NCBI GenBank assembly: GCA_964463505.1
Contig: CAYXDC010000002.1
Coordinates: 61,962 to 125,961 of the forward strand
Length of the DNA stretch: 64,000 nucleotides
DNA from: JAJZSS01 sp964463505
Lineage (GTDB): Bacteria; Chloroflexota; Anaerolineae; Anaerolineales; UBA4823
Reading direction: 5' to 3'
Below the pieces are notes generated by a model. That model saw nothing but the letters and a program-made list of their open reading frames with translations, ran no database searches and was not told the DNA's origin. Every line of letters starts with the position of its first letter. Positions within the stretch are counted from its first letter, which is position 1. The position numbers were made by a program, and so were the translations under genes. Positions 8,571 through 16,080 of the stretch are shown here, piece by piece.

Positions 8571-8599
8571 TTGAATTGCCTCTTCGAGTTTGCTATACT
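8571..8599 (+). promoter_or_regulatory. Predicted sigma-70-type promoter
   Basis: TTGAAT at 8571-8576 and TATACT at 8594-8599 have the ideal 17-base spacing. The start site would be near 8606, about 50 bases before the ATG of the small membrane protein, which rules out translation from upstream codons in that frame. The element begins 4 bases after the previous stop codon. Confidence 0.65.
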
Positions 8600-8658
8600 C
8601 ATTTGGGGCAAAACAAAGCACATGGTTTATAGGCGTGGTTGCCACGATGGAGGGCAGC

Positions 8659-9102
8659 ATGGCAGACGAAAAATTTGACGAGAAAGAGCGCGAAAAGAGA
8701 GAGGAGAAAGCTCCCGAAGAGAAGTGGCAGAACGACCCCTTGGGCGCAGTGGTGGGTGCAGCGATCCTCATCTGGGCCGGTCTGGTGCTGCTGGCCAGCA
8801 ACCTGGGTATCCTGGATAATCTGCGCAGTACGGTGAGAGATATCCCGGGTCTGGGTATGTTTGGCAGTGTCCGGACCTGGGGATTGATCCTGGTTGGAGC
8901 TGGCATAATTGTTTTGCTGGGCGTGCTGGCGCGTTTAGTATTACCAGCCTATCGTCGCCCGGTCGGCGGCAGCATTATCTTTGGGATTGTGCTGATCGCT
9001 CTTGGATTGGGAAACCTGGTCAGTTGGAATTTAATCTGGCCGCTAATTCTAATCGGGATTGGTTTTTCGATCCTCATAGGTGGTTTGTTGCGCAAGCGCT
9101 GA
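8659..9102 (+). CDS. Small membrane protein with a charged N-terminus and four hydrophobic segments
   Basis: The protein has 147 residues. It starts at the ATG at 8659, preceded by GGAGGG. The first 30 residues are very rich in Lys and Glu and probably a short cytoplasmic coil. About four hydrophobic segments follow, with repeated phrases such as GLILVGAGIIVLLG and PLILIGIGFSILIGG that resemble the LiaF transmembrane/DUF5668 type of module. Such proteins are linked to envelope-stress or adhesion-type membrane sensors, but no function is established. It has its own predicted promoter and ends 6 bases from the convergent GH3-like gene. Confidence 0.7.
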   Translation: MADEKFDEKEREKREEKAPEEKWQNDPLGAVVGAAILIWAGLVLLASNLGILDNLRSTVRDIPGLGMFGSVRTWGLILVGAGIIVLLGVLARLVLPAYRRPVGGSIIFGIVLIALGLGNLVSWNLIWPLILIGIGFSILIGGLLRKR

Positions 9103-9108
9103 TTGGCC

Positions 9109-10272
9109 CTAGAGACGACCAAAATTTAGGCTGGAAAATTCCTGCCACGCATAACGCAAGGGTGTGGTCCATTTCTCGCGCCCGATACAGCGAAAATAGG
9201 GCGGCGTGGAAGCGCGGATCATATCTCCTATCCGGTAGCGCGGCAGGATGGGGGTCGAAACGACCAGACCACCCGTCTCTCCGGGCTGCATTTCATGCAG
9301 CATCTTGATACCCGTAGCAGTCATTACCTCAAAGAAGAACAGGTCATAATTCGGTACCCAGGCGCGCTTTTCATCACGCTGCTGGCCGAACATCCCCTCG
9401 GTTGTGCCATAGATCTCTCGAATGGCCGCCTCCTGTCCATACAAGGCATTCAACACCGGCTGGTAATACGTATTAATCCCTGGTACGCTTCCCAGGGTTA
9501 AAATCTGAGGTTTCCAGAGTTTGCGTGGGTAATAGCCATGTTTTTGTTTGAGGTAACGCCCAAAGCGAATGGCAGTTGGGCACACACCTCCCACCAGGGT
9601 GACATTCAGGTCTTTGCAGCGATTATAAGCCAGCTCGAAACGGCGCTCCCAATCCTGGATGGACTTACCTCCACCCAGGGCATCAATCTCTTCCTGGGCA
9701 GGCACAGACCGGATGGGGGTGGCTGTAGATACATAGCGCGTGTAGATACCGGAGCTATAGCCATACTCCAACAAGCGCTCACCCATCTGGATAGTGCCTA
9801 CGACAGAGGGGAAATTCAGGTTTAAGTTGACGCCTGCTAAAAGATCAAAGCGCCCGGTTGAGGCGACATATGCCAGCATGGCTCTCCCGGCGGATGCGCG
9901 CATGCGCATATCGGTGGGGGTCATCGGGATAAATTTTGACTCGCCCTGGGTAGTTCCGCGCGTGATTGCCCAGCCCAGGGGTTCTTCCCAGAGTAGTTTT
10001 CCGATATCTCCAGACATAACCGCCTGGATCAATGGGCGGAAATCAGCGTAATTTGCCACCGGAAAGGCACGCCGGTAATCAGACAGGCTTTCAATCAGCC
10101 CAGCGCCATGAGTTTGGCCATAACCCGTCTGAGCATATTGGAGCAAAAGCTGGTGAAGCACCCCTTCCTGGACGCTGGCCGGATTCTCCAGTGCTGCTTC
10201 CCAGGGTCGCAGCATTTGCTTTAGCTGTGCTTGCATTTCTTGCGGGTTGGGTGGAGTGGGGGGTGCTTGCAT
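9109..10272 (-). CDS. GH3 auxin-responsive promoter family protein (adenylate-forming fold)
   Basis: The protein has 387 residues from the ATG at 10272, which has a strong AGGAGG site. The glycine-rich nucleotide-binding loop TRGTTQGESKFIP and the motif YGTTEGMFG are characteristic of GH3 proteins in the ANL adenylating superfamily. Plant GH3 enzymes conjugate amino acids to acyl acids such as auxin and jasmonate; bacterial members are largely uncharacterised. It is clearly shorter than plant GH3 proteins (about 550-600 residues) and appears to lack much of the C-terminal domain, although it ends in a plausible way with no sign of a frameshift. The substrate is unknown. Confidence 0.78.
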   Translation of the reverse strand: MQAPPTPPNPQEMQAQLKQMLRPWEAALENPASVQEGVLHQLLLQYAQTGYGQTHGAGLIESLSDYRRAFPVANYADFRPLIQAVMSGDIGKLLWEEPLGWAITRGTTQGESKFIPMTPTDMRMRASAGRAMLAYVASTGRFDLLAGVNLNLNFPSVVGTIQMGERLLEYGYSSGIYTRYVSTATPIRSVPAQEEIDALGGGKSIQDWERRFELAYNRCKDLNVTLVGGVCPTAIRFGRYLKQKHGYYPRKLWKPQILTLGSVPGINTYYQPVLNALYGQEAAIREIYGTTEGMFGQQRDEKRAWVPNYDLFFFEVMTATGIKMLHEMQPGETGGLVVSTPILPRYRIGDMIRASTPPYFRCIGREKWTTPLRYAWQEFSSLNFGRL

Positions 10273-10443
10273 GTTTCCTCCTGCTGATGGGCGGTTGTAT
10301 TGGTTTGATTCTAGTGGGAAGAGATCGAGTTGGCAAGACGAATAGACCCGCATTAAGAAAATAAGTGCGAAGCGGGATCATAGAGCCTTACAAATGAAGT
10401 GGCGGTATAATCGGATTATCTACTAGAAAATGGGAAGGTCTCC

Positions 10444-10905
10444 ATGAACGAACACAAAGATAGTATTAGTGAACGGAAAATTCGCGTGGTAGTGGCCAAA
10501 CCAGGTCTGGATGGACATGATCGGGGCGCTAAAGTAGTCGCCCGGGCTTTACGCGATGCCGGGATGGAAGTGATTTACACCGGTTTGCGCCAGACACCTG
10601 AAATGATTGTGGAGACAGCCCTGCAAGAAGATGCAGACGTCGTGGGCCTTTCGGTTCTTTCAGGAGCTCACATGGCGCTGGTGCCACGCATATTGGAAAT
10701 GCTGCGTGCCAATGGTCAGGAAAATGTTAAAGTTTTCGTAGGTGGAATTATTCCTGACGAGGATGTGCCGCGTTTGCTCGAAATGGGCGTGGTTGGCGTG
10801 TATGGTCCGGGAACTATTACGGAGGCCATCATTCTGGATGTTCGCAGGGCTGTATTGGGATACAGTGATGCAGACACCCAGCCGGCTCAGGGTGGACTGC
10901 GCTAG
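10444..10905 (+). CDS. Acyl-CoA mutase small subunit, cobalamin-binding (methylmalonyl/isobutyryl-CoA mutase family)
   Basis: The protein has 153 residues and consists only of a B12-binding Rossmann-like domain. The motif LDGHDRG provides the histidine that ligates cobalt in base-off cobalamin (DxHxxG), followed by the second signature LSVLSGAH and the GG of VFVGGIIPDED. It would pair with the separately encoded large subunit near 25.9-27.6 kb to make adenosylcobalamin-dependent carbon-skeleton mutase. The LSGAHM wording is closer, from memory, to isobutyryl- and 2-hydroxyisobutyryl-CoA mutase small subunits than to classical MCM. It leads a six-gene operon and is followed 2 bases later by meaB. 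A TATAAT lies at 10406-10411. Confidence 0.9.
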   Translation: MNEHKDSISERKIRVVVAKPGLDGHDRGAKVVARALRDAGMEVIYTGLRQTPEMIVETALQEDADVVGLSVLSGAHMALVPRILEMLRANGQENVKVFVGGIIPDEDVPRLLEMGVVGVYGPGTITEAIILDVRRAVLGYSDADTQPAQGGLR

Positions 10906-10907
10906 TT

Positions 10908-11924
10908 ATGTCTGTGGTTGAATCTGTACTGGCAGGCAACCGGCTGGCATTGGCCCGGCTGCTTACGCAGGTGGAAAACGGGCTGCCCGAAGGTTGGGCA
11001 GCTTTGAATGCTCTCTATCCGCATACCGGAAAAGCTCATCGTATTGGAGTGACTGGCGCGCCGGGCACCGGGAAGTCCAGCCTGGTCAACCAGTTGGCGC
11101 GCTATTACCGCCAGGGTGGTAATTTTACTCCCCGCCGGGTGGCAATTGTTGCCGTTGACCCATCCAGCCCATTTACGGGTGGGGCCATTCTGGGTGATCG
11201 GGTGCGGATGCGCGACCTGGCTGGAGATCCGGGTGTATTCATCCGTTCGATGGCTACCAGAGGCACGCTGGGCGGGCTGGCAGCCGCTACAGCCGGGATG
11301 GTTCAGGTGTTGGATGCTGCGGGTTTCGATCTGATCCTGGTGGAGACGGTTGGCGCGGGGCAAAGTGAAGTGGATATTGCACGCCTGGCGCATACCACAT
11401 TGGTGGTTGAAGCGCCTGGTCTGGGCGATGAAATCCAGGCCATTAAGGCTGGTATTTTAGAGATCGCCGATATCCTGGTGATCAATAAGGCCGATCGTCC
11501 GGGCGTGGAGGCTACAGAACGCGCTTTGCGTAACAACCTTCAATTGGCGCAGACCGCTCCGCGTACTTTCCAGCACCACGGATATCAAGTAACGCTCTCA
11601 GATGTGCCTCAGGTAGACCCGGATGGCAGCATTTGGACTCCACCTGTATTAAAGGTTGTGGCTACCGAAGGCGATGGTATTGCGGAGTTAGTCGAGGCGA
11701 TCGAGCAACATCGCAAATTTCTGGAGGTCTCTGGTGAGCGTCAGCGCCGAGAGCTGGCGCGCGTGCAGACTGAATTGGAAAATCTACTGCAGGCTACGCT
11801 TGTCGCACGCTGGCGGGCATCTTCCGATGCAGATGAGTACCGCCAAATCCTTGTCCAGATGGTAGCTCGCCGGGTTTCACCCTGGCAGGCGGTACAGCAA
11901 TTGCTGGATGGTGGTGAAGCATGA
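10908..11924 (+). CDS. meaB: Methylmalonyl-CoA mutase-associated GTPase MeaB
   Basis: The protein has 338 residues. The P-loop GAPGTGKSS lies near residue 49, then the Mg-binding DPSSPF block, the long signature MRDLAGDPGVFIRSMATRG, the switch strand VETVGAGQSE, and the base-recognition NKAD. These are diagnostic of the MeaB/ArgK G3E GTPases, which gate cofactor loading and protect B12-dependent acyl-CoA mutases. The gene follows the B12-binding subunit by 2 bases, so the two are almost certainly translated together. The C-terminal helical dimerisation extension (QRRELARVQTELENLL) is present, so the protein is full length. Confidence 0.94.
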   Translation: MSVVESVLAGNRLALARLLTQVENGLPEGWAALNALYPHTGKAHRIGVTGAPGTGKSSLVNQLARYYRQGGNFTPRRVAIVAVDPSSPFTGGAILGDRVRMRDLAGDPGVFIRSMATRGTLGGLAAATAGMVQVLDAAGFDLILVETVGAGQSEVDIARLAHTTLVVEAPGLGDEIQAIKAGILEIADILVINKADRPGVEATERALRNNLQLAQTAPRTFQHHGYQVTLSDVPQVDPDGSIWTPPVLKVVATEGDGIAELVEAIEQHRKFLEVSGERQRRELARVQTELENLLQATLVARWRASSDADEYRQILVQMVARRVSPWQAVQQLLDGGEA

Positions 11925-12463
11925 TCAACGGCAAAGGAATGCGCTTGCGGGCCCCAACGCGTGCCGATCTGCAGCTATTTGTGGCCTGGCTGAATGATCC
12001 TGAAGTGACGGCCGGTTTACTGGTTTCGTTGCCCATGTCTTTAGAAGACGAAGAGACTTGGTTCACCAATATGCTCAATCGCCCGATCGAACAACATCCG
12101 CTGGTCATCGAAATTCAGCAAGGTGATGATTGGGTGCCTGTCGGAAACTGCGGAGTTCATAATATCGATTGGCGGGCGCGTTCTGCGGAAGTTGGTATCT
12201 TCATCGGTGAAAAATCACTCTGGAACCAAGGGTTTGGCAGCGATGCGATGCGCTTGCTGCTGGAGCATGGATTTAAGACACTAAATTTGAACCGCATTGC
12301 TCTGGACGTCTATGAAACAAACCCACGCGCAATTCGATCTTATGAAAAGGTTGGGTTTGTGCACGAAGGGCGCAAACGTCAGGGGATGTACAAGAATGGC
12401 CAATACATAGATATCCTGATCATGAGTGTTCTGCGAAGCGAGTGGGAGGAGGCTCAGGCGTGA
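11921..12463 (+). CDS. GNAT family N-acetyltransferase, RimJ/RimL-like
   Basis: The protein has 180 residues and overlaps the meaB stop by ATGA, showing translational coupling. It has the RimJ/RimL-type GNAT fold: an N-terminal RLRAPTRADL strand, EVGIFIGEKSLWNQGFGSDA as the acetyl-CoA binding segment (a variant of the Q/RxxGxG/A loop), and the terminal IRSYEKVGFVHEGR block. Such enzymes acetylate protein N-termini, amino acids or polyamines; the substrate is not predictable. Its next neighbour, prs, overlaps its stop codon in turn. Confidence 0.86.
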   Translation: MINGKGMRLRAPTRADLQLFVAWLNDPEVTAGLLVSLPMSLEDEETWFTNMLNRPIEQHPLVIEIQQGDDWVPVGNCGVHNIDWRARSAEVGIFIGEKSLWNQGFGSDAMRLLLEHGFKTLNLNRIALDVYETNPRAIRSYEKVGFVHEGRKRQGMYKNGQYIDILIMSVLRSEWEEAQA

Positions 12464-13452
12464 CATCACATCATATCTATCGGGATTGCGGAATGTACGG
12501 AGATATCCATCTATTTGCAGGCACTGGCTCTCCTGAGCTGGCGCAGTCAATTGCATCCTATCTGGGGATTACTCCCAGCGGACGTGATGTGATCCAATTT
12601 GCGAACGAAAATTTGTTCGTCCGCTTGCACCAGAGTGTGCGCGGTCAAGATGTTTACGTGGTTCAGACGACTAGCGCGCCGGTGCATCGTAATCTGATGG
12701 AATTGCTGATCATGTTACAGACTCTGCGACTGGATTCGGCTGCCCGGGTCACAGCAGTGATCCCGTATTTAGCTTATGCTCGCTCGGATAAAAAAGACAA
12801 ACCGCGCGTACCCATCACAGCGCGTTTGGTGGCAGACATGATCGAAGTGGCCGGGGCTGACCGGTATATGACGTTGGATTTACATGCCGGGCAGATCCAG
12901 GGATTCTTTTCGATCCCTGGCGATGTCCTGACCGCTTTCCATATCCTGACCAAGTATGTGGAAACCTTTCTTCCCGGCCTTTATGATCCGGTGGTAGTAG
13001 CAGCCGACCTGGGTTTTGCGAAGAAAGGGCGCAATTTTGCGGCCCAGATTGGGGTACCGATCGCCTTTGTGGAGAAACGTCGTGCTGGAGCAGATGCCCA
13101 CGCCGAAGCGCTGTCGCTGATCGGTTCGGTGGCAAACCGTGACGTGATCATTGTGGATGATGAAGTCGACACGGCAGGCTCAATGGTGCAGGCGGTGCAG
13201 TTGGTTAAGCGGGAGGGCGCACGACGGGTGTTTATGGTATTTGTGCATCCTATCTTTTCAGGTCCAGCAGCCGAGCGCCTCTCGAGTATTCCCGTGGAAG
13301 AGATCATCACCACCGATACAGTCCCTGTTTCCGCTGAAAAGCGAGCGCTGATCGGTGACAAGTTAAAAATCCTTTCTATAGCCCCTTTATTGGGTGAGGT
13401 GATGCTGCGCGCCCATGAAGGACGTAGCGTGGGCGAAATGTTCCACGAATAG
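12460..13452 (+). CDS. prs: Ribose-phosphate pyrophosphokinase
   Basis: The protein has 330 residues and converts ribose 5-phosphate and ATP into PRPP for nucleotide, His and Trp synthesis. Recognisable are the N-terminal DIHLFAGTGSPELAQ, the subunit motif YLAYARSDKKDKPR, the catalytic region VEKRR and the PRPP loop IIVDDEVDTAGSM (canonical DDxxDTxGT). The flag region ADLGFAKKGRNFA departs from the usual DxGGxxRA form, so this is a divergent member. The GTG at 12460 is chosen: it overlaps the upstream TGA as GTGA and has GGGAGGAGG 8 bases before it. An ATG at 12493 is the alternative. Confidence 0.86.
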   Translation: MTSHHIYRDCGMYGDIHLFAGTGSPELAQSIASYLGITPSGRDVIQFANENLFVRLHQSVRGQDVYVVQTTSAPVHRNLMELLIMLQTLRLDSAARVTAVIPYLAYARSDKKDKPRVPITARLVADMIEVAGADRYMTLDLHAGQIQGFFSIPGDVLTAFHILTKYVETFLPGLYDPVVVAADLGFAKKGRNFAAQIGVPIAFVEKRRAGADAHAEALSLIGSVANRDVIIVDDEVDTAGSMVQAVQLVKREGARRVFMVFVHPIFSGPAAERLSSIPVEEIITTDTVPVSAEKRALIGDKLKILSIAPLLGEVMLRAHEGRSVGEMFHE

Positions 13453-13458
13453 GTAAAC

Positions 13459-14292
13459 ATGCCAGAGCTTCCTGAAGTTGAGACCATAGCCAGGTTCTTG
13501 CGCCAGGGAAATGCAGACCAGCCGGGGATCCTGGGACGCAAAGTTGCTGCAGCGCAGGTACTGTGGGCGCGTACTGTAGCCGAACCGGATGTGTCAACTT
13601 TTCAGGAACGCTTAACCGGGAAGGCAATCCAGAGCATTGGCCGGCGGGGGAAATATCTGCTCTTGAGTCTCACTCAGGATACATTGCTCATTCACCTGCG
13701 CATGAGCGGTGATCTTATCGTTGAGCCACAGAATCAGGCGCTTGCGCCTCACCACCGCGCTACACTGGAGTTTGAGGATGGATGGCGCCTGGCTTTTAAC
13801 GACGCCCGCAAATTTGGGCGTATGTGGCTGGTGGCTGATCCTCAAATTGTGCTGGGCAATCTTGGACCTGAGCCTTTTGATAGGTCATTAGAAGGCGAGG
13901 GGTTTTATAATCGAGTAAGCAGCTTCCGCAGACAATTGAAACCGCTTTTAATGGACCAACATTTTTTGGCAGGCTTAGGAAATATATATACCGATGAAGC
14001 CTTGCACCTTGCCAGGCTGCATCCATTGACGATTTCCAGCTCTCTTACCCTGCAGCAATCCAACCTTCTTTTGGATAGTATTCGCCAGGTGTTGAAGGAT
14101 GGAATTGAGCGCCATGGTACGAGTATTGATTGGGTCTATCGCGGGGGAGATTACCAGCGGTATCTTCGAGTATACCAGCGCACTGGTGAGCCATGCCTGG
14201 TTTGTGGTGCGCCGGTTGAACGTCTGGTGGTCGGGCAGCGTGGCACACATTACTGCCCATCTTGCCAGGTGCTGTCTGCTTTAACCTCGTGA
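13459..14292 (+). CDS. mutM: Formamidopyrimidine-DNA glycosylase
   Basis: The protein has 277 residues and excises oxidised purines such as 8-oxoguanine, then cleaves the backbone by beta/delta elimination. The mature N-terminus PELPEVETIAR supplies the catalytic Pro and Glu; the lysine lies in GRRGKYLLL; the helix-two-turn-helix region reads FLAGLGNIYTDEAL; and the C-terminal zinc finger has CLVC and CPSC pairs. All key residues are intact. It starts 6 bases after prs, within the same operon. Confidence 0.95.
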   Translation: MPELPEVETIARFLRQGNADQPGILGRKVAAAQVLWARTVAEPDVSTFQERLTGKAIQSIGRRGKYLLLSLTQDTLLIHLRMSGDLIVEPQNQALAPHHRATLEFEDGWRLAFNDARKFGRMWLVADPQIVLGNLGPEPFDRSLEGEGFYNRVSSFRRQLKPLLMDQHFLAGLGNIYTDEALHLARLHPLTISSSLTLQQSNLLLDSIRQVLKDGIERHGTSIDWVYRGGDYQRYLRVYQRTGEPCLVCGAPVERLVVGQRGTHYCPSCQVLSALTS

Positions 14293-14301
14293 GGGATAAC
14301 C

Positions 14302-14952
14302 ATGTCAGAACTACAACTCCTCCTACTGGTTGCTTTTATTGCCCTTGCGGCTGGGACAGCCATCGGGGCTTTGCTTTTTAGTGGTCGCAGCGCTCCAGCG
14401 AGTAAGCCCAGCGAGATTCCCAAGGAAACCCTCCGGGTCGACCTATTACGAGTGTGGCGCGATCCAGTTCGCTTGCGCCTGGTAGTCGGGCTGAAAGGCG
14501 AGCAGGCGAGTGCGCCAGCTGAGCTTTCGCCTGGGGCACTGGATTCTTTGCGCAGCACCCTGGAAGAACTTAATAACTGGTCTGGCATCCACCAAGCTCA
14601 TGAGCAAACCCCTGAGCCACTTCCCGTTCCACTGACACCCCTGACCAGCGACGGCAAACCCGCGCGCATTGGCCCAGCAGACGTCATTTCCCGGGCGATA
14701 CGGGCGGATGCACGCAAACCAGAGCCGTCCTTGCCCAGTATCGCGGCTCAGATTGATGAAATATTGCAGGAAAAACTGGCTGCTGATCAGTCGATCAAGC
14801 GAGCCATACGCCTGATGGAAATCCCGGGTAAAGGTATGGTGGTAATGGTGGGTTTAGACCAGTTTGCAGGTGTGGATGAAGTTCCTGATGCAGATGTGCG
14901 TGCGTTGATCCGCGAGTCGGTAGAGGAATGGGAACGCCGCGTCGAAAGTTAA
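14302..14952 (+). CDS. Hypothetical protein with one N-terminal membrane anchor
   Basis: The protein has 216 residues and is not recognised. Residues 5-27 are strongly hydrophobic, a single membrane anchor or uncleaved signal. A proline-rich linker (about residues 98-130) separates a basic middle region from a C-terminal helical and strand part (IDEILQEKLAADQSIKRAI, then MVVMVGLDQFAGVDEVPD). It follows mutM by 9 bases and is the last gene of the operon; the next gene is convergent. Confidence 0.6.
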   Translation: MSELQLLLLVAFIALAAGTAIGALLFSGRSAPASKPSEIPKETLRVDLLRVWRDPVRLRLVVGLKGEQASAPAELSPGALDSLRSTLEELNNWSGIHQAHEQTPEPLPVPLTPLTSDGKPARIGPADVISRAIRADARKPEPSLPSIAAQIDEILQEKLAADQSIKRAIRLMEIPGKGMVVMVGLDQFAGVDEVPDADVRALIRESVEEWERRVES

Positions 14953-14994
14953 CAGTGCACTTGTTCCATACATCCATTGGCTGACTGAGCTGAG

Positions 14995-16035
14995 TTAGCG
15001 CGCAGGAAAACTTGCCTCCAACTCGCTCACCAGAGCCGCTTTTTCGTCAGCAGGCAAAAAAGCAGCCCGAGCAGCAGCCAGAACACAGCTTTTTAGCTGA
15101 GGGAGTGACAGCCCCAACTCTTCGCAAGCGCGGCGATACTCATCGCTTAGGCAGATTTGCGAGATGCTGGGGTCGTCTGTATTAATGGTGACATTTAAGC
15201 CAAGCGCAAGCATACGCGCCAATGGGTGAGCATTTTGCGCCGGAACCACTCCCGACTGGTAATTACTGGTGATGCAGACTTCAAATGGTATCTGGCGCTC
15301 GCGAGCCAGTGAAGTTGCCTGGGGATCTTCAAGTACGCGTACACCGTGACCAATGCGTTGGGCGCCAAGCTGGGTAATAGCTTCACTTACATTGCCGGCT
15401 CCGCCCCATTCCCCGGCGTGCAGAGTGATCTGTAAACCAGCCTGGCGCGCTTCCTTGATTACATCTGCAAAAAGCAAAGCAGAAAAATCAGCTTCGTTGC
15501 CGGCCAGATCTAACCCTACTAATCCATCGGAGATGCGTTCAGCAGCCAGACGGGCTACTTGCGTAGCCAGCTCTGGGCTTTCATGACGGTTGACATTGGC
15601 GATCAGGCGGGTTTTGATCCCCAGTTCTCCCGAGGCGGCCTGACTGGCCTGGATAACCCAGTCAATTACATCGCGCAGGGGAAAACTCTCCGCACGACCC
15701 AGGGCGACCGGGGTAAAGCGTAGTTCCAAATAACGCACATTGTCTGCCGCAGCATCGGCAATGGCTTCGCGGGTAATGCGCTCGATAATCTCTGGCGATC
15801 GATAGAACAGGCGCAAGGTTTGGAACTTTGAAAGAAAATTGACGAACGTAAACGGTTCAGTTGGGCTGATTTGCACCAGATCGCGCAGCTGGCTTGTGCC
15901 AGGCAGGTCCATCCCCAGGGCGCGACCAACTTCCAACATGGTGCGCAAGCGCAAGGAGCCTTCCAGATGACGATGCAGATCAACTTTAGGCAGTGAGGCG
16001 TAGAAGCTGGCGGGACGTGGGGTGGTAGTTGGCAA
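14995..16035 (-). CDS. add: Adenosine deaminase
   Basis: The protein has 346 residues and is a metal-dependent amidohydrolase that deaminates adenosine to inosine in purine salvage. The metal-binding HRH lies in PKVDLHRHLEGSLR (about residues 15-28), followed by the LDLAGNE block, the third metal histidine in ITLHAGEWGG with the catalytic Glu in the same phase, RIGHGVRV, and the late NTDDPSIS aspartates. All are present. The start is a TTG at 16035, supported by GGAG 7 bases upstream and no ATG in range. The gene is convergent with the preceding operon and sits 46 bases downstream of secA on the same strand. Confidence 0.92.
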   Translation of the reverse strand: MPTTTPRPASFYASLPKVDLHRHLEGSLRLRTMLEVGRALGMDLPGTSQLRDLVQISPTEPFTFVNFLSKFQTLRLFYRSPEIIERITREAIADAAADNVRYLELRFTPVALGRAESFPLRDVIDWVIQASQAASGELGIKTRLIANVNRHESPELATQVARLAAERISDGLVGLDLAGNEADFSALLFADVIKEARQAGLQITLHAGEWGGAGNVSEAITQLGAQRIGHGVRVLEDPQATSLARERQIPFEVCITSNYQSGVVPAQNAHPLARMLALGLNVTINTDDPSISQICLSDEYRRACEELGLSLPQLKSCVLAAARAAFLPADEKAALVSELEASFPAR

Positions 16036-16080
16036 GTTGGCTCTCCAGAATTTTATAAAAAGAGTTCTGAACTATCTGCG

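Noticed and set aside
10032..10364. 110-codon plus-strand frame with a hydrophobic stretch upstream of the mutase small subunit
   Set aside because: Most of it is antisense to the GH3 gene; the hydrophobic part arises from the intergenic region and has no ribosome binding site.
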